From: Eumeta japonica
Lineage: Eukaryota > Arthropoda > Insecta > Lepidoptera > Psychidae
Assembly: GCA_005406025.1 (NCBI GenBank)
Contig: BGZK01000073.1
Location: forward strand, 186,001 to 250,000
Direction: 5' to 3'
DNA length: 64,000 bases
Shown here: positions 1-13,211 of the stretch, one piece after another
Layout: each line of letters starts with the position of its first letter
Numbering within the stretch: the stretch's first letter is position 1
Notes under the pieces: model-generated
Told to the model about the DNA's origin: nothing
Databases searched by the model: none
What the model saw: only the letters and a program-made list of their open reading frames with translations
Translations under genes and position numbers: made by a program

Positions 1-165
1 TGGGTCCCACACGAGCCCATTGAAAAAAAAATATAATGAATCGAGTACTCATTTGTGATTCTCTATTGAAACGTAATGAAATCGAACCGTTTTTGAAAAA
101 ATTGATCACTGGTGATGAAAAATAGATTATCTACCAACGACAAGAACATGCGAAAAAAATTATGA
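1..165 (+). pseudogene. mariner transposase fragment, cut by window edge
   Basis: The first bases read WVPHE, the conserved mariner motif between the DNA-binding and catalytic halves. After a frame change from about 38 the sequence reads LLKRNEIEPFLKKLITGDEK, which matches the segment ending in the first catalytic Asp (ITGDE). A TAG stop replaces the expected Trp right after DEK. Similarity fades by about 165, so this is an internal piece of a dead Tc1/mariner element that begins left of the window. Family assignment rests on these motifs only. Confidence 0.75.
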
Positions 166-222
166 TTAACCCGACGTGAATGAGGTCGGGTATTTTATAC
201 CCGCCGATTTGTAAAACAATAA

Positions 223-348
223 TTAAATTTCCTTGTTAAAAAAGATAGAAAGGCAAAGTGCCCTTGCATTGCATGCGAAAAGCCAAGATGTATAGAACAA
301 GTTCGTTTTGTTTGCGAAAACTGCTTCAAAAAAGAGCAGTTTCTATAG
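223..348 (+). other. short Cys-rich reading frame, unclassified
   Basis: A frame bounded by stops at 220-222 and 346-348 contains two CxxC pairs (CIAC, CENC) plus two more cysteines in a Lys/Arg-rich context, like a zinc-ribbon tail. C-terminal zinc ribbons of this kind occur in piggyBac-type transposases, but there is no other piggyBac signal and the frame is only about 40 codons. It may be chance. Confidence 0.2.
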
Positions 349-539
349 GTAATAAGTAAAAGATGGTATTAGAATGTTTTAGTTTGATTATGTATTATGT
401 CGAAGCTATCCTTACTAATATTATAAATGTGAAAGTAACTCTATCTGGCTATCTGTCTGTCAGTCGCTCTTTCACGCCTAAACTACTGAACTGAAATTTG
501 GTACACAGATAGTCTGAAACCTAAAGAAGGACATAGGCT

Positions 540-2420
540 ACTTTAAAAAAAAATCACCCCATGGGGTTCATTGGGGTCAAAGTGTGTATGGGAGAACCGT
601 TTTATGGAGTTTTATAAAAACTGGTATGGTGGTAGCTGGCACTCTGGAATAACACATCTAATACTTCTTTCTGAAATTCCGCCTTTATATGGGAAATGGG
701 GTGGGGTGGGGATGAAAGTTTGTATGGAGGAACTTAGATCGCAATATAGATTTATAGGAAAATTGGTATGAAGGAAGCTGTCACTCTGGAATGACATAAA
801 AGCTAATTTTTTCATAAATCCAGCCCCGGGGGTCAACTTTATATGGCAAAACTCGAACCACTAAAATTGATACTTATAACAAGGAATGCCAAGGGCATGG
901 GGGTAAAGGGTTAATTTGTATGGAAGAATTCAGATCTGCAAATAGGTACTTACCTACTTAACGAAAAGATTACTAAGTCGGTACCTACATTCCATTACTT
1001 ACATAAAAAAATATTTCTAACGCGATTTAATGTTCAAACTAAACTTTGATTTAATGGTATAATAACATAAAAAGTAACCTCCAACATGTTTCGTCAGTTT
1101 AACAGGGTTAAATAAATAACGGGTTAAGAGTGAAATAATTAAGCTTAAGAAGTTCCTTCATTCACGGACAATTCTCGATAATTTAAATTTTCGTAACCAT
1201 AATCTTTCCGAAAATATTTATTGTGTGTTTAATAGAATATTCTACACACAATGTTTAAATAATACCTACATAATACACTACGCTACGACAAACCGAGTAA
1301 TAGGTACCGCAAGATTGTTGTAAGGGGTTGAAAGATGGGAGAAAATGTTGTACGGAAGTATCGTCATTATTAAATCTAGAAGCTTGAAACATATTTTTAA
1401 TTAGCTAAATTAAATAAATATGACATTCAAACATAAGATTTTAACATAATAATAGGAGATAAAAGTTTGTGTGGGAATTACGTTTAAATAAAATGTTTTA
1501 GAAGAGACAGAATATTATGATACATTTACGGAGTCAGTAAGAAACAAGAACGCCCCTGCGCGCCATATTGGCGGGATGAGGGCAGGCGCGGCGCGGCGCG
1601 CGCTCGCAGTCAAGTGTGCTTACGGGCACACGGTGCTGAACGGGCAGACACGTGAGGGCAGATGACTGTGACGCACACATGCGAATATTGATTTTTTCCG
1701 CTGCAAATTAATTTTTATTCACTGCAAATTGTTCACAATTCGATTAGCTTTGGTACACAATTTTTTGTTTATTTTAGTAACTACCTAATTCCTGTTCTTC
1801 TTTGAAGTTTCGGGTTAGGTTATATACTTAAATATTTTTTCTGGAGTACGGTCATTGTTTTGTTTATTTCATTCTTAAAAATGAAGTAGATTACTTTCAA
1901 ATTTAGGTACATTATTACGTTTATTATTGTTGTACATTTTAATATTGGTTAGGTACCTAAGAACATTAACACCTTTTGTGCATTTTGTAATAACATACAG
2001 TTATTTATTTTTGGTACTTATGTTTACGTGTATATTTCCGTAACACGAAATTTTCATATTTTTTGCGTAATTTATGTTATTTAGTGGGTACTTAAGTTTA
2101 TTTTGTTTTGATTACGTTTTGAAGTTAAATTATTTAAGTGTAAAAAGTTAGGTATATTTTATAGGTTTTGTTTATTTTGTGACAAAAATTATAGTTGAAA
2201 ACTAATTCATTTAATTTAAGTAAATGGTTTATAAAATTAGTACTTTATAGAGATTTTTTCTGTGTTTATGGTCAAAATCGAATAATGTGTATTAGGATTA
2301 GGAGTTTTGTTTTGTTTTAAGAATAGGTAATACTTTTCTAATAAAGAGGTTAACATTCTGATGCGTGTACATTAGATAGAAGATTTTCTTTAATTAAATA
2401 TTTTCTGCCTAGAAAACGTA
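540..2420 (+). other. Helitron 5' noncoding region with GC-rich block
   Basis: This stretch of about 1.9 kb lies between the Helitron 5' terminus and the RepHel reading frame. I recognise no coding segment. Most of it is AT-rich, but about 1555-1690 is sharply GC- and CpG-rich and includes an E2F-like TTGGCGGG at about 1567. This may be the element's own promoter or captured host DNA. The small ORF at 571-771 looks random. Confidence 0.5.
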
Positions 2421-3167
2421 AATCCAATCTATCGCGTAGTTCTAGCGGAGCTCGCACTAAAAAAATTGCTAGAAGCCAAGACTGTGAAGAGTACATTCAA
2501 ACCCGTTTGGCTTTAGAAGCCAAGTGGCACACAAGTCAAAGAGCTGCTGAGACGGAGGATCAAAACGAAGCGCACCTTAGATGCCCAACGGCACGCAGCT
2601 CTAAGAAATGCTGATATTGTAAAGAAAAATGAAGTGCGTCGTATTTTAGACGCCGAGCGGATCGCAACTTAAAGAAATGCTGAGATTGTAGAGCAAAATG
2701 AAGCGCGTCGTATTTTAGATGCTGAGAGGCACGCAGCTCTAAGAGAAGCTGAGACCTTGGAGCAAAGTCAAGAGCGGCGACGATTAGATGCCAAACGTCA
2801 TATATCTTAAATAGCTGCTGAAATATTAGAGCAAACTCGAGTACGTCAGATTTTAGATGCTGAGCGTCATGCATCATTGATTGCTGCAGAGTCCCATGAA
2901 GAAGCGCAACAAAGACGTATTTTAAATGCTGAACGTCAGGCACAAAGGAGGAGTACATTTACAAGTAGGACATGGGAAGCCTTTCATGACGCTGCTTTTG
3001 ATTACGACCCTTTGATCGATTATATTAATCATCAATTAATCCTAATAGGGCGAATGGATAATCAGTGTACCCATTGTGAAGCACTAAAATGGAAAGAGGA
3101 AAATCCAGGTATGTGTTGTTCTGGTGGTAAAACTTCGCTTTCCTTGGCGATCCAGAAGAACCTCTAA
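2420..3167 (+). pseudogene. Helitron RepHel N-terminus: coiled Arg-rich repeats and Cys-rich module
   Basis: The frame repeatedly encodes a unit of about 23 residues built on RILDAERHAALREAETLEQ-like sequence (2560-2945). This is a basic, probably helical repeat typical of the start of insect and animal Helitron RepHel proteins. It is followed by AFHDAAFDYDPLIDY and a Cys module (CTHCEALKWKEENPGMCC, 3067-3121) that matches the Helitron N-terminal zinc-binding segment. A TAA interrupts the repeats at about 2808. The minus-strand ORF at 2560-2958 is only an antisense shadow of these repeats. Confidence 0.75.
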
Positions 3168-3178
3168 AATCCTTACTT

Positions 3179-5579
3179 TTGTACGATAGTAATGAATCAA
3201 CGTGTTTTTTGAACAGAATTAGGAAATACAATTGTTGTTTTCAGATGACGTCGTTTGGAGTAGATAATGAAGTTGTTATGCCAGGATTTTCCACTTTTAC
3301 AATCCAGGAACTGGTCTATCATAGGATTGGTTCTTTAATGCCTACAGATGATGAGCCAAAATTTTTGCAGATTTACTCCGTGGGAGACGAAAATAACGAA
3401 GTTGATCTCAGGTGTCAAAATATTCAAGGAGTTGAAAGAGAAATCGTTTTAAAAATTCAAAGAATGTTACACGATCATAACCACCTTATTAATACTTTCT
3501 AAACTGCGTTAGAAAGAATGCCGGGAGAAGAATTCAAGTCGGTCATGCATCCTGACCGTACGCCAAGTGCAAAACATGAAAGACGGTATAATGCACAATT
3601 AATCAATGAAGTCGCGGCCGTGGTATCTGGCAAACAGTTTGCCTCTCGTAATATTATTTTACACACCCGTAATGGCACTTTAACCAGGGTACCAGACACA
3701 CAAATTTTATGATGCGCTGCAATATCCACTAATATTCAGCAAGGGGCACGAGGGATATTACTTTCAAATACCTCAAGTCAGTCCTGTGACAGGTTTACCT
3801 TTACCCAACAAAAAAATATGGTGTATGGATTTTTATGCTTATCATATCATGATTCGAGAAAATGATTTCAATTTAGTATCACGATGCAAACAACTGACTA
3901 ATCAGTTTTATGTTGACATGTACGTAAAAGTTGAAAGCGAACGATTACGTTACATGTCATTAAATTAAAGCAAATTATGAGCGGAAAACTACATTCATCT
4001 TTAAGGTGCTGTAGCAAATGACAGTAATGTTAATCCTAATAATTTGGGAAAAATGCTTATTTTACCGTCTTCGTTTGTAAATAGTCCCAGATATTTGCAC
4101 GAATACACTTAAGATGCTTTTGCTTATGTACGAACATATGGTAGTCCTGATTTATTTATTACTTTCACGTGTAACCCGAGTTGGTCTGAAATAGTTTATG
4201 AGTTGCAGCCGGGTCAAAGTGCGATAGATATACATGATATAGTTGCGAGAGTTTTTAGATTGAAAGTTAAAAAACTGATTGCTGTTATTAACAAAGGAAA
4301 GATATTCGGTGAAGTATTGTGTTTTATGTATTCGATAGAATGGCAAAAGCGCGGCCTACCACATGCGCATATTTTGATATGGTTAAAGGAGAAGTTGAGG
4401 CCTGATCAAATAGATAAATTCATTACCGCTGAAATATCGGATCCAAATTATGACTAGTCACTGCATGAAACAATTGTTAAAAGTATGATCCATGGTCCAT
4501 GCGGTCTTGAAAATCCTCAATGCCCTTGAATGAAGGACGGCAAATGCACTAAAAAATATTCTCGCAAGCTCATTAAAAAGACTGTCCACAATGACAACAG
4601 ATATCCGCAGTATCGCAGAAGGGCGCCAGCAGACGGAGGTCGAACAGCATCTGTAAAACTTCGAAATGGTGGTTACGTTACTGTAGATAATAGTTGGGTG
4701 GTTTCTTATTCGCCTATTTTATCCAAAATGTTTAACGCCCATATAAATGTCGAGGTTTGCAGTTCAGTGCGCGCTATTAAATACATCTGCAAGTATATTA
4801 ATAAAGGTAGCGATCAAACTATTTTCAATTTTAGAAACACAGAGGCTGCTAATCCCATAGATGAAGTACGTACATATCAGTCCGGTCGTTATGTCAGCAG
4901 CAATGAAGCTGTGTGGCGGCTATTAGGTTTTCCGTTACACGAGAGGCAGCCCACCGTTACATACTTTAATGTGCACTAAGAAAATGGTAAACGTGTCTAT
5001 TTTACTGAAAATAATTTTCAAGAAAGATTGTCTTCTCCTCCGAAAACAACACTTACTGCTTTTTTCGACCTCTGCACCAAAGATGAATTTGCACGAACTC
5101 TTCTCTATGTTGACGTACCGAGATATTATACTTGGAACACCAAAATGAGAGAATGGAAACGCCGAATTCAAGGAGTACCTTTTCAGAATTGGTCTGGTGT
5201 CAAATCTGGAGATGCTTTAGGTTGAGTATACACGGTCCATGTTAGTAATATGAAGTGCTTTTGCTTAAGAATGTTTTTATATCATGTGCGTGGGCCAACC
5301 TCTTTCAAAGATCTTAAAAAGTTCAATAATCGAGAATTTATGACATTTCGAGACGCATGTGAGGTAAGAGGGCTATTAGAGAATGATAGTCAGTGGGATA
5401 TAACTCTGAAAGAGGCTGCACAATGCAAATCCGCGCCCAAGGTGAGAGAGCTTTTCGCTATGTTAATAGCGACATGTGGACTCTCAAACTGTCGAGAATT
5501 GTGGGAAAAGCATAAAAATGATATAGCGGATGATATTTTACACCAATTGCAAGAACACAATCCGAGTGCTTCATACTGA
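3179..5579 (+). pseudogene. Helitron Rep (HUH, two-Tyr) endonuclease domain, broken
   Basis: Segments in several frames give the Helitron-like N domain: MPGFSTFTIQELVYHRIGSL from 3280, FYAYHIMIRE near 3830, the HUH motif GLPHAHILIW (His codons at 4362-4364 and 4368-4370), and the two catalytic tyrosines in YICKY (codons 4782 and 4794). The linker to the helicase is at 5250-5579 (FRDACEVRGLLENDSQWD). In living elements this domain nicks and transfers the transposon strand. HUH and both tyrosines remain, but stops at several points (for example after 3967, 4454 and 4977) separate the pieces. Confidence 0.85.
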
Positions 5580-5714
5580 TTTAATTTACAATGACGCAAT
5601 GACAATTACTATAACTGGAAAAGATTTATCCGATTTTGAAATGAGCAGACCACAAAGAATTGGAAAAATTAGTAGTGACTTAATGCGAGAATAGAATAGG
5701 ATTCTGTTTCTTTA

Positions 5715-6870
5715 ATGCAGCAAATAACAGAAGCACTTCCACTTTTAAATTCAGAGCAAAAAATTATTTTTGACACAATAATTCAAGAAGTTGCCCATAA
5801 CCAAGGAGGTTTGTTCATTTTGGATGCTCCAGGAGGCACTGGCAAAACCTATCTTTTGAATTTACTATTATCGCAAATCCGGAAAAATAAAGGAGTTGCT
5901 GTTGCAGTAGCTTCCTTTGGAATTGCTGATACACTTCTTAGTGGGGAAAAAACAGCGCAGTTAGTTTTAAAACTACCATTAAATCTAGCTCATGAGAAAT
6001 GCCAGTATGTAACATTAGCAAAAGCAGTGAACGCGGAAGAATGTTACAGCAGTGTAAGCTGTTGGTTTGGGATGAATGTACCATGTCCCACAAAAGAGCA
6101 ATCGAAGTTCTAGATCGCACAATGAAGGATATCAAAGGCAACCGGTATATCATGGGAGGGATGGTGGTACTTTTAGCTGGTGACTTTAGATAGACCATTT
6201 CGGTTATTACTAGGGGTACGCCGGCAGATGAAATGAATGCCTGTTTGAGAGCATCTGTGTTAGGGTACACGTAAAAAAGTTTTGTCTCACTACAAATATG
6301 CGAGTACAACTTCATAATGATTCTCAAGCAGGCAATATACAGCAGCTTTTTTAAAAATCGGAGAAGATTGTATGCCATCTGACAGTAACAACATGATTAC
6401 ACTGAGTCATGATTTCTGTTAAATTGTCGGTAGCATGGATCATCTAAAAAATAGTGTTTATCCTGATCTGTCAATAAATATAGGCAATCGAGAATGACTT
6501 TGCGAAAGGGCAATTTTGGCACCGACTAATGAGATTGTTAAGCAAATAAATGAACAAATCATGTCAGATGTGGAGGGGGATGTAGTCGAATATCTGTCAG
6601 TTGACAATGTTATGGACACTGAACAAGTCACATCATACTCTATATAGTTCCTCAACTCTTTAGTGTTATCAGGAGTACCTTCCCATAAGTTGAGACTGAA
6701 AGTTGGTGTTCCAGTCCTATTAATGAGAAATCTTGACGCGCCAAGGTTATGTAATGGAACACGGTTACAATTCACACATCTGGGGCGCAACATTATAAAA
6801 GCTACAATTATGACTGGAATGGCAAAAAAAAAATGTTTTGATTTCCCGTATTCCAATAATTCCGACTGAT
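5715..6870 (+). pseudogene. Helitron PIF1-like helicase domain, broken
   Basis: The frame from 5715 encodes LNSEQKIIFDTII and Walker A DAPGGTGKTYLL (APGGTGKT at 5826-5849). A frame change near 6000 leads to Walker B LLVWDECTMSHKRAIE (Asp codon 6071-6073), then VVLLAGDFR near 6160. A last block (GVPVLLMRNLDAPRLCNGTR, 6681-6740) is the conserved C-terminal helicase segment. The expected final Q-rich/ATP-sensing motif region after about 6890 is not visible, suggesting a deletion. Superfamily 1B helicase in the RepHel fusion, responsible for unwinding during rolling-circle transposition when active. Confidence 0.85.
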
Positions 6871-7097
6871 TTGCCATTTCAATTTAAAACAATGCAGTTT
6901 TGTTTTAGCAAAAGATGGGAAAACAAAAAATATTAAGATAATATAACACTTGTAAATATAAATACTCAATTTATATAGGTACCTCAATACATTGATAATA
7001 AGCTCTTTGCAATGAAACGATTCAAATAGTGTCATATATCAATAAAATAATAATAATTAGCCTAAGTAATTAATAAACTATCCGAAGCCACTATATT

Positions 7098-7127
7098 CCA
7101 CACGAACGAAGTTGTGGGTACAGCTAG

Positions 7128-7128
<1 letters not shown>
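7098..7128 (+). other. Helitron 3' hairpin and CTAG/T terminus
   Basis: CCACAC (7098-7103) pairs with GTTGTGG (7111-7117) around a 7-base loop with one bulge. After a short spacer comes CTAG (7124-7127) and the host T. This is the termination structure used by Helitrons. Confidence 0.75.
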
Positions 7129-8582
<1,454 letters not shown>

Positions 8583-8639
8583 CATCACCTTTTATGCAAA
8601 AATTGTTTAAATACTAGTCATAATGGTATTTATTTATTT

Positions 8640-8870
8640 CATTACTGTTTCGATATCCGTTCCAATGTAAATCGTAATTTGTTATTACTGCCATTAATGC
8701 GCAAGGGAGGACGAACATAGGTATTGAAACCAGCATTGAAATCGAGAGCGGGATAGGAACAGGACCCTGCAATTGAACCAGAACCAGACATTGAGAATAT
8801 GACTTCGATCTTGATCAAAATTGACATAAAAATCAGCCGATATAGAAGATGAAGGGAATCATTCTAATGC
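8640..8870 (+). repeat. degenerate Helitron-type internal repeat
   Basis: Purine-rich degenerate words (GAAATCGAGAGCGGGATAGG, GAACCAGAACCAGAC) are followed by GATATAGAAGATGAAGGGAATCATTC near 8838. The same order, degenerate GATCGGG words then a GATGAAAGGATTCAT-like box, precedes the 3' end of the Helitron at 26224-26942. The terminal hairpin and CTAG are not visible here, so this is a truncated relative. Confidence 0.45.
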
Positions 8871-9985
8871 GTTGTTGGCCTTTCAAAAAAGAATGCGCTT
8901 TTTCTTGAAAACTGGCATGTCGTAGTTCATTGGAAATGCTGATGGTGGTAGATCATTACAAAGTTTTATCTACGTGGCAACAAATTGCGCATGAAGGGTA
9001 CCATGGTGGAACACCGCAGCCATCTAAATTATGTTGACGGTGTTATCGTCAAACGGAACGATAACGAAATTCAGAATAAAGAGTAAATAATAAGACAAGA
9101 ATAAGTTTGAACAGTTCTTTAAAGTACTTCTCATAGAATATGCGATAAAGTATGAACAAGGATATTGTAAAGTATAGACACTTAGTGTAAAACTCACGTA
9201 TCATCATTTAAATGTCATTTTAAATATAGTTTTCGTATGTCACATTAACCGCTTACTTACTTTTTTTTTAAATCATAGCTAAAACAATAACTGCAACGTT
9301 ACAGATATGCTACATATCTTCGCAAGGCAAATTAATCTATTTAGTTGGATATTAGAGTGTACCGACGATTTGAAAGGCTCTACGTTGGATGCGGTCTAAA
9401 AACAAAAGTTGATATCAGGATTTTGTAGCCTAAAGATGACAATAATGTTTCAGATGAAGTCGGGTCTCAATATAATTTATAAGACGATAGTTCGATTTCA
9501 AGTTTTGGCGTGATTGAACAGTCCAAGCTTGATAGAATCTACTTTTAGTTTACTCATTCACATTATGTATACATATGTACAACTTATCATATGCAACATG
9601 TAACATTATACAACTTAATAGAAACATGAAACTACCGAATGGTTAGCGGATCATTTCATAATCTTTAAAAAAACGCTTAAATAAGATCGTCATTCAAAGT
9701 CCTCTTTTAGCAGTTGATTACTTAGCATTAAATTATTCATGTTCTTATTACATAAATCTCATGTTATTTTTAAGTTTATTTTATCTGTAATATTTTTAAG
9801 CAAAAAACAGTATTTTTAACATTTACTTTATGAATTCATTTACAAGGCCAACATTTTTTAATTTAACAAATAATGTCTGTTATTGTTGTACACAATATCA
9901 ACTTCAGTAATATTTAAAAAAGTCAAAAAGTAATTTTGTTTTACTACTTAAAATAATATTGTTTTACAAAAATGGTAGTTTATAA
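8871..9985. other. intergenic, nothing recognised
   Basis: AT-rich sequence upstream of the kinase gene. No ORF of note and no repeat family I can name. Confidence 0.4.
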
Positions 9986-10218
9986 GTGTGGAATCCAAGG
10001 CACCAATTTTCCCTTTATCGAATTAAAAGCATAAATGTGTCAGATTAACGCTTCGGGCGAGTGCTTTTCTCGTAAACGGATTGAATTATTCTAATTTAAT
10101 TAAAATTAAACTGTGTGTGCAGTGTTCGATTTAAAGTTAGCCATGATTATTTGTAATTTTTTAATATTAGGACCAAAACTTATAATATAAATATATAGTG
10201 TGTTTCAAATAATCTAAA
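9986..10218 (+). promoter_or_regulatory. probable 5' UTR / promoter-proximal region of PIP5K
   Basis: The 230 bases before the kinase start codon are less AT-rich at about 10045-10075 and contain no TATA box at an obvious distance. The start context is CTAAAATGG, with A at -3 and G at +4, a good insect initiation context. The transcription start cannot be fixed from sequence alone. An upstream noncoding exon is also possible. Confidence 0.35.
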
Positions 10219-10312
10219 ATGGCTTCGGGAGACACTGATCATATTGAAGTAATGGATGTTGGTGTGGCTAAAAAAACTGAAAATGCAGCTCCTTCAGGCT
10301 CAGAGGATGATG
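10219..10312 (+). CDS. PIP5K: PIP5K exon 1: N-terminus of phosphatidylinositol 4-phosphate 5-kinase
   Basis: The exon starts at ATG 10219 and encodes 31 codons plus one base (MASGDTDHIEVMDVGVAKKT...), ending before a GTACGT donor at 10313. The sequence is acidic and low-complexity, as expected of the poorly conserved N-terminal tail of type I PIP kinases; alone it would not identify the gene. The identification comes from exon 3 and from the matching phases (phase 1 here, completed by AT of exon 2 to Asp). The enzyme phosphorylates PtdIns4P at the 5 position to make PtdIns(4,5)P2 at the plasma membrane. Only 12 of the 46 codons in exons 1 and 2 end in G or C, unlike exon 3. The intron to exon 2 is 133 bp. 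Confidence 0.78.
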
Positions 10313-10445
10313 GTACGTTTTCTTCATTATTATGAGTTTTTCATTACATACATTACAATCGTATATCAAAATGCAATATGGTGTTGTATATGTTTCATTA
10401 TAAAAGTTGAAAGAAAATCCTTATTGAAATTAATTTTTTCTTCAG

Positions 10446-10489
10446 ATCGGGATAAGTCTTCAATCGCCGATAAAAATGCACCTTTCGAT
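10446..10489 (+). CDS. PIP5K: PIP5K exon 2: acidic N-terminal linker
   Basis: After a TTCTTCAG acceptor (AG at 10444-10445), 44 bases encode DRDKSSIADKNAPFD once the split Asp codon is completed. The exon ends in phase 0 before a consensus GTAAGT donor at 10490. Together exons 1 and 2 give exactly 46 codons. Small size, good splice sites on both sides and phase agreement with exons 1 and 3 support it as a real exon. No domain is recognisable; the segment is Ser/Asp/Lys-rich and probably disordered. Confidence 0.75.
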
Positions 10490-10814
10490 GTAAGTATAGA
10501 GTCAATATATTTTATAGTTATTTACATTACTAGAGTATATTATATTTTCTCCATATATTTCTATAAATTTAATTTATTTAGGTAATTGATTAAGAATCAT
10601 AGACTGAATAGTAATCATTAAATGTTATAAATTAATCTGAATTGTGATTAACTATTCTAATGTGCTAAATTAAAGTTGTCTCCAGATTTAATTCAAAATT
10701 TAAAACTAGTTTTAATAGAAGCAAAGTTGAGTTTTTTTTACTTTTATATTTTATGTAATACAATGTGCACATTTATGGAAAGGAATGGGTTTCCAAGAAT
10801 ACATAGTATTTAAT

Positions 10815-10892
10815 ATATTCAGTGTAATTTAGTGAAATTAAGTGAAGCATAAAATATATTCAGTGTAATTTAGTGAAATTAAGCATAAAATT
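10815..10892. repeat. imperfect tandem duplication, unit about 40 bp
   Basis: The phrase TATTCAGTGTAATTTAGTGA followed by AATTAAG occurs twice in succession, near 10817 and 10857, each followed by GCATAAAAT. A simple local duplication in intron 2. Confidence 0.75.
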
Positions 10893-13169
10893 TATTATGT
10901 ATAAAAAAAGAAAATAATGTAGTAATAATTTTTAATTATCATGGCTATCTATTTTTTATTTATACTTGGCAATCAGTTTATTTTATTAATTTCTAAACGT
11001 TTAATCAGTTATCTTTGACATGCATTTGTACATTTTTCTTAAATCATATGCTTGTGAAGTAGATACTTAAGAAAAGCATTTATAAAACAAGTGAGGCTCT
11101 CTTAAATTTCTCAGTATATTTAAATTTCAGAAATACTAACCAGTGTTCTGACTTGTATTTATAGTAGCATTTATAAACTAAAATTTTTTTGTGCTCGTGT
11201 AAAATGTAAAAGTACTAAATATACATGATTGAAGAGGGGTTTGACAGTTGTGTTGCTTATAATGTAAAGTAAAACATAGTGTATATTTATCATTATGTGC
11301 AAATTTTACTTGCAAAATGTGGAAATGGTGGCAAGAATAAATTTTTCGTCCATATAGGCTGAGCTGTGGGATGAAAGCTAGTGGTTTCTAAAAAAACTGA
11401 AAGTCAAGTTAACAATGAAGTTAGTGATGTGACTGTTAGATTAATCATAGAATGCTAACAAAGTAATATGTCTACATTTTATTATTTGATACTTTATCTC
11501 ATAATTAATTTGTCGATTGACAATTAATAGTCAATTGTATTTATTTTCACATATAAAACATATAGAAATAATTGTTGATGATAATCTTCTTTAACCTAGC
11601 TGTAATACCATTATGATAAGCTATAAATTGTTTAGGTAAGTTTATTCATTAATGTGTCCCAGTGAGAGGGGGATTAAAAATTATAATGAAACCAAATATA
11701 TATGAATATTCTGGCTGTATGCGGCTTGCAGACATAAGATAGTGTCAGGTACTTTGCTGTAGGGTGAATTTAATAAATAATCACCTGGGCTTGCCAGAGA
11801 TTGTGAGCCAGTTGAACTTTGTGACACTAGATAAAAATTTGTGATGATTGAGAGTTCAGGAAGTTGCTAAAGCTATTTCTATTTTTGTAATGGGAGCTCC
11901 AGCATACAGGATATTGAAAACTAAATGAGTGTTCTTTCTAAGTAGATATGTTTGGAGTGTAAAAGATTAATGCACTAAAGATGCACAAGAAAGTTCTATT
12001 CTTAAATAAAATAAAATACATTTTAATAATATATGTTGTAGGAAAGTTAAAATTAACTAAATTCTATGTATTATTTCTTTTATGTTTATTACATTAAAGT
12101 TTTTTTTTTAATTAGTTACTTTGCAGTGTGATATAAATTCAATTTAATTTAATTTCATTACTGTTACTATTCATATAATATATTATCTATCATATTCGTC
12201 AGATCAAAAGCTGTAAGTTATTATTTTTATATATTACACATGATTTATTAAATGTGTATAATTCAGACGGACATACTTAAATGAATATAAGTTATGTAAT
12301 TTGATATCCTTATTATGTCTTGCCCTCACATCTGGTATAGAATACAATAATTTTAATTTTTTTTTCCATAATTATAGAATGCATACTGTCTTATGGTTTC
12401 AATATTCAGTCTTTAAAAATTGACTATTTTCTGCTTTTATCGTAATACCTGTTGAAGGATGCCAAACCTAAATGCACTCATGATAAGTGATTTACTGGTA
12501 AAAAAAATCCAGCTTTAGTAGGTGGACTTTTTATGTAAACTTTTCAACTTTTTCTCAGTGAGAGCCTTGAAATCAGACGAGGGTGCCAGTTATAAATGAT
12601 TTTGATACACCGTAGCGAGATAGATTGCTCATGAAAGGATAGTTGGCATTGGAAGATCCATATATCACTCATATCTTGCAATTTATTTATCTTTCTCTTT
12701 TCAAGAAAATCTGATAATAAATTAATCTTAATTATTGGATCGCCAATTTGTTACTGCAGATAATTTTAATAGGTGTCAGAACATGGATGATAAATATACA
12801 ATGGAATGATTTTCTCTAGTTGTGTCTGAATTCTGAGAATCGCATTGAGGTTTTATTTTTGGATTAAAATTAAAATGAAGTAACAAATTACAATGACTGA
12901 GTAGATATTGTATGTCTATTTTGCCTAATACCTTATTAATTTTAGCCATATGCATATTTAACTAATACCTACACTCAATAATAATTATGGTGTTTTTATA
13001 GTATATAGTGAATTGTCCTAATTAATGCTTTCATAATCACAATCAAAGTTTGAAATCATTACACATTAATGAATTTGACATTCTGTTACTGTCAGATATA
13101 TATAAAATATACAAAAATTATAAGAATGATAAAAAGCATACTTTATTAGTAGAAAAAAAGCTTTTTGAT
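10893..13169. other. intron 2, nothing recognised
   Basis: Very AT-rich intronic sequence with no coding potential and no repeat I can assign. GATGAAAGCTAGT at about 11371 resembles a Helitron 3' end, but it has no convincing hairpin or partner 5' end. Confidence 0.4.
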
Positions 13170-13177
13170 ATATACAT

Positions 13178-13211
<34 letters not shown>
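13170..13211. repeat. compound (AC)n(TA)n microsatellite
   Basis: About ten AC units run directly into TA units. It accounts for the low-complexity ORF spanning it. Confidence 0.95.

Larger units (their letters stand above)
409..7127 (+). mobile_element. Helitron, near full-length, autonomous-type but inactivated
   Basis: The 5' end is TC at 409-410 preceded by host A at 408, followed by the lepidopteran Helitron start CTTACTAATATTATAAATG. The 3' end is CTAG at 7124-7127 followed by host T at 7128, with a short GC-rich hairpin (7098-7117) just upstream. Insertion between A and T without target duplication is the Helitron hallmark. Inside, in order, are an Arg-rich coiled N-terminus, a Cys-rich module, the HUH/Y2 Rep endonuclease and a PIF1-type helicase. 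Many stops and frameshifts break the reading frame, so no functional RepHel protein is made. The 5' part (540-2420) is noncoding and contains a GC-rich block at about 1555-1690. Confidence 0.88.

Noticed and set aside
2560..2958. 132-codon minus-strand ORF
   Set aside because: Antisense of the Helitron's repeated coding units; its own repeats mirror the plus-strand repeats and it has no independent domain.
5938..6877. Minus-strand ORFs of 139-146 codons over the Helitron helicase
   Set aside because: Shadows of the plus-strand helicase frames, with no motif of their own.
11341..11385. Helitron 3' end (GATGAAAGCTAGT)
   Set aside because: No hairpin of useful strength before CTAG and no matching 5' start upstream.
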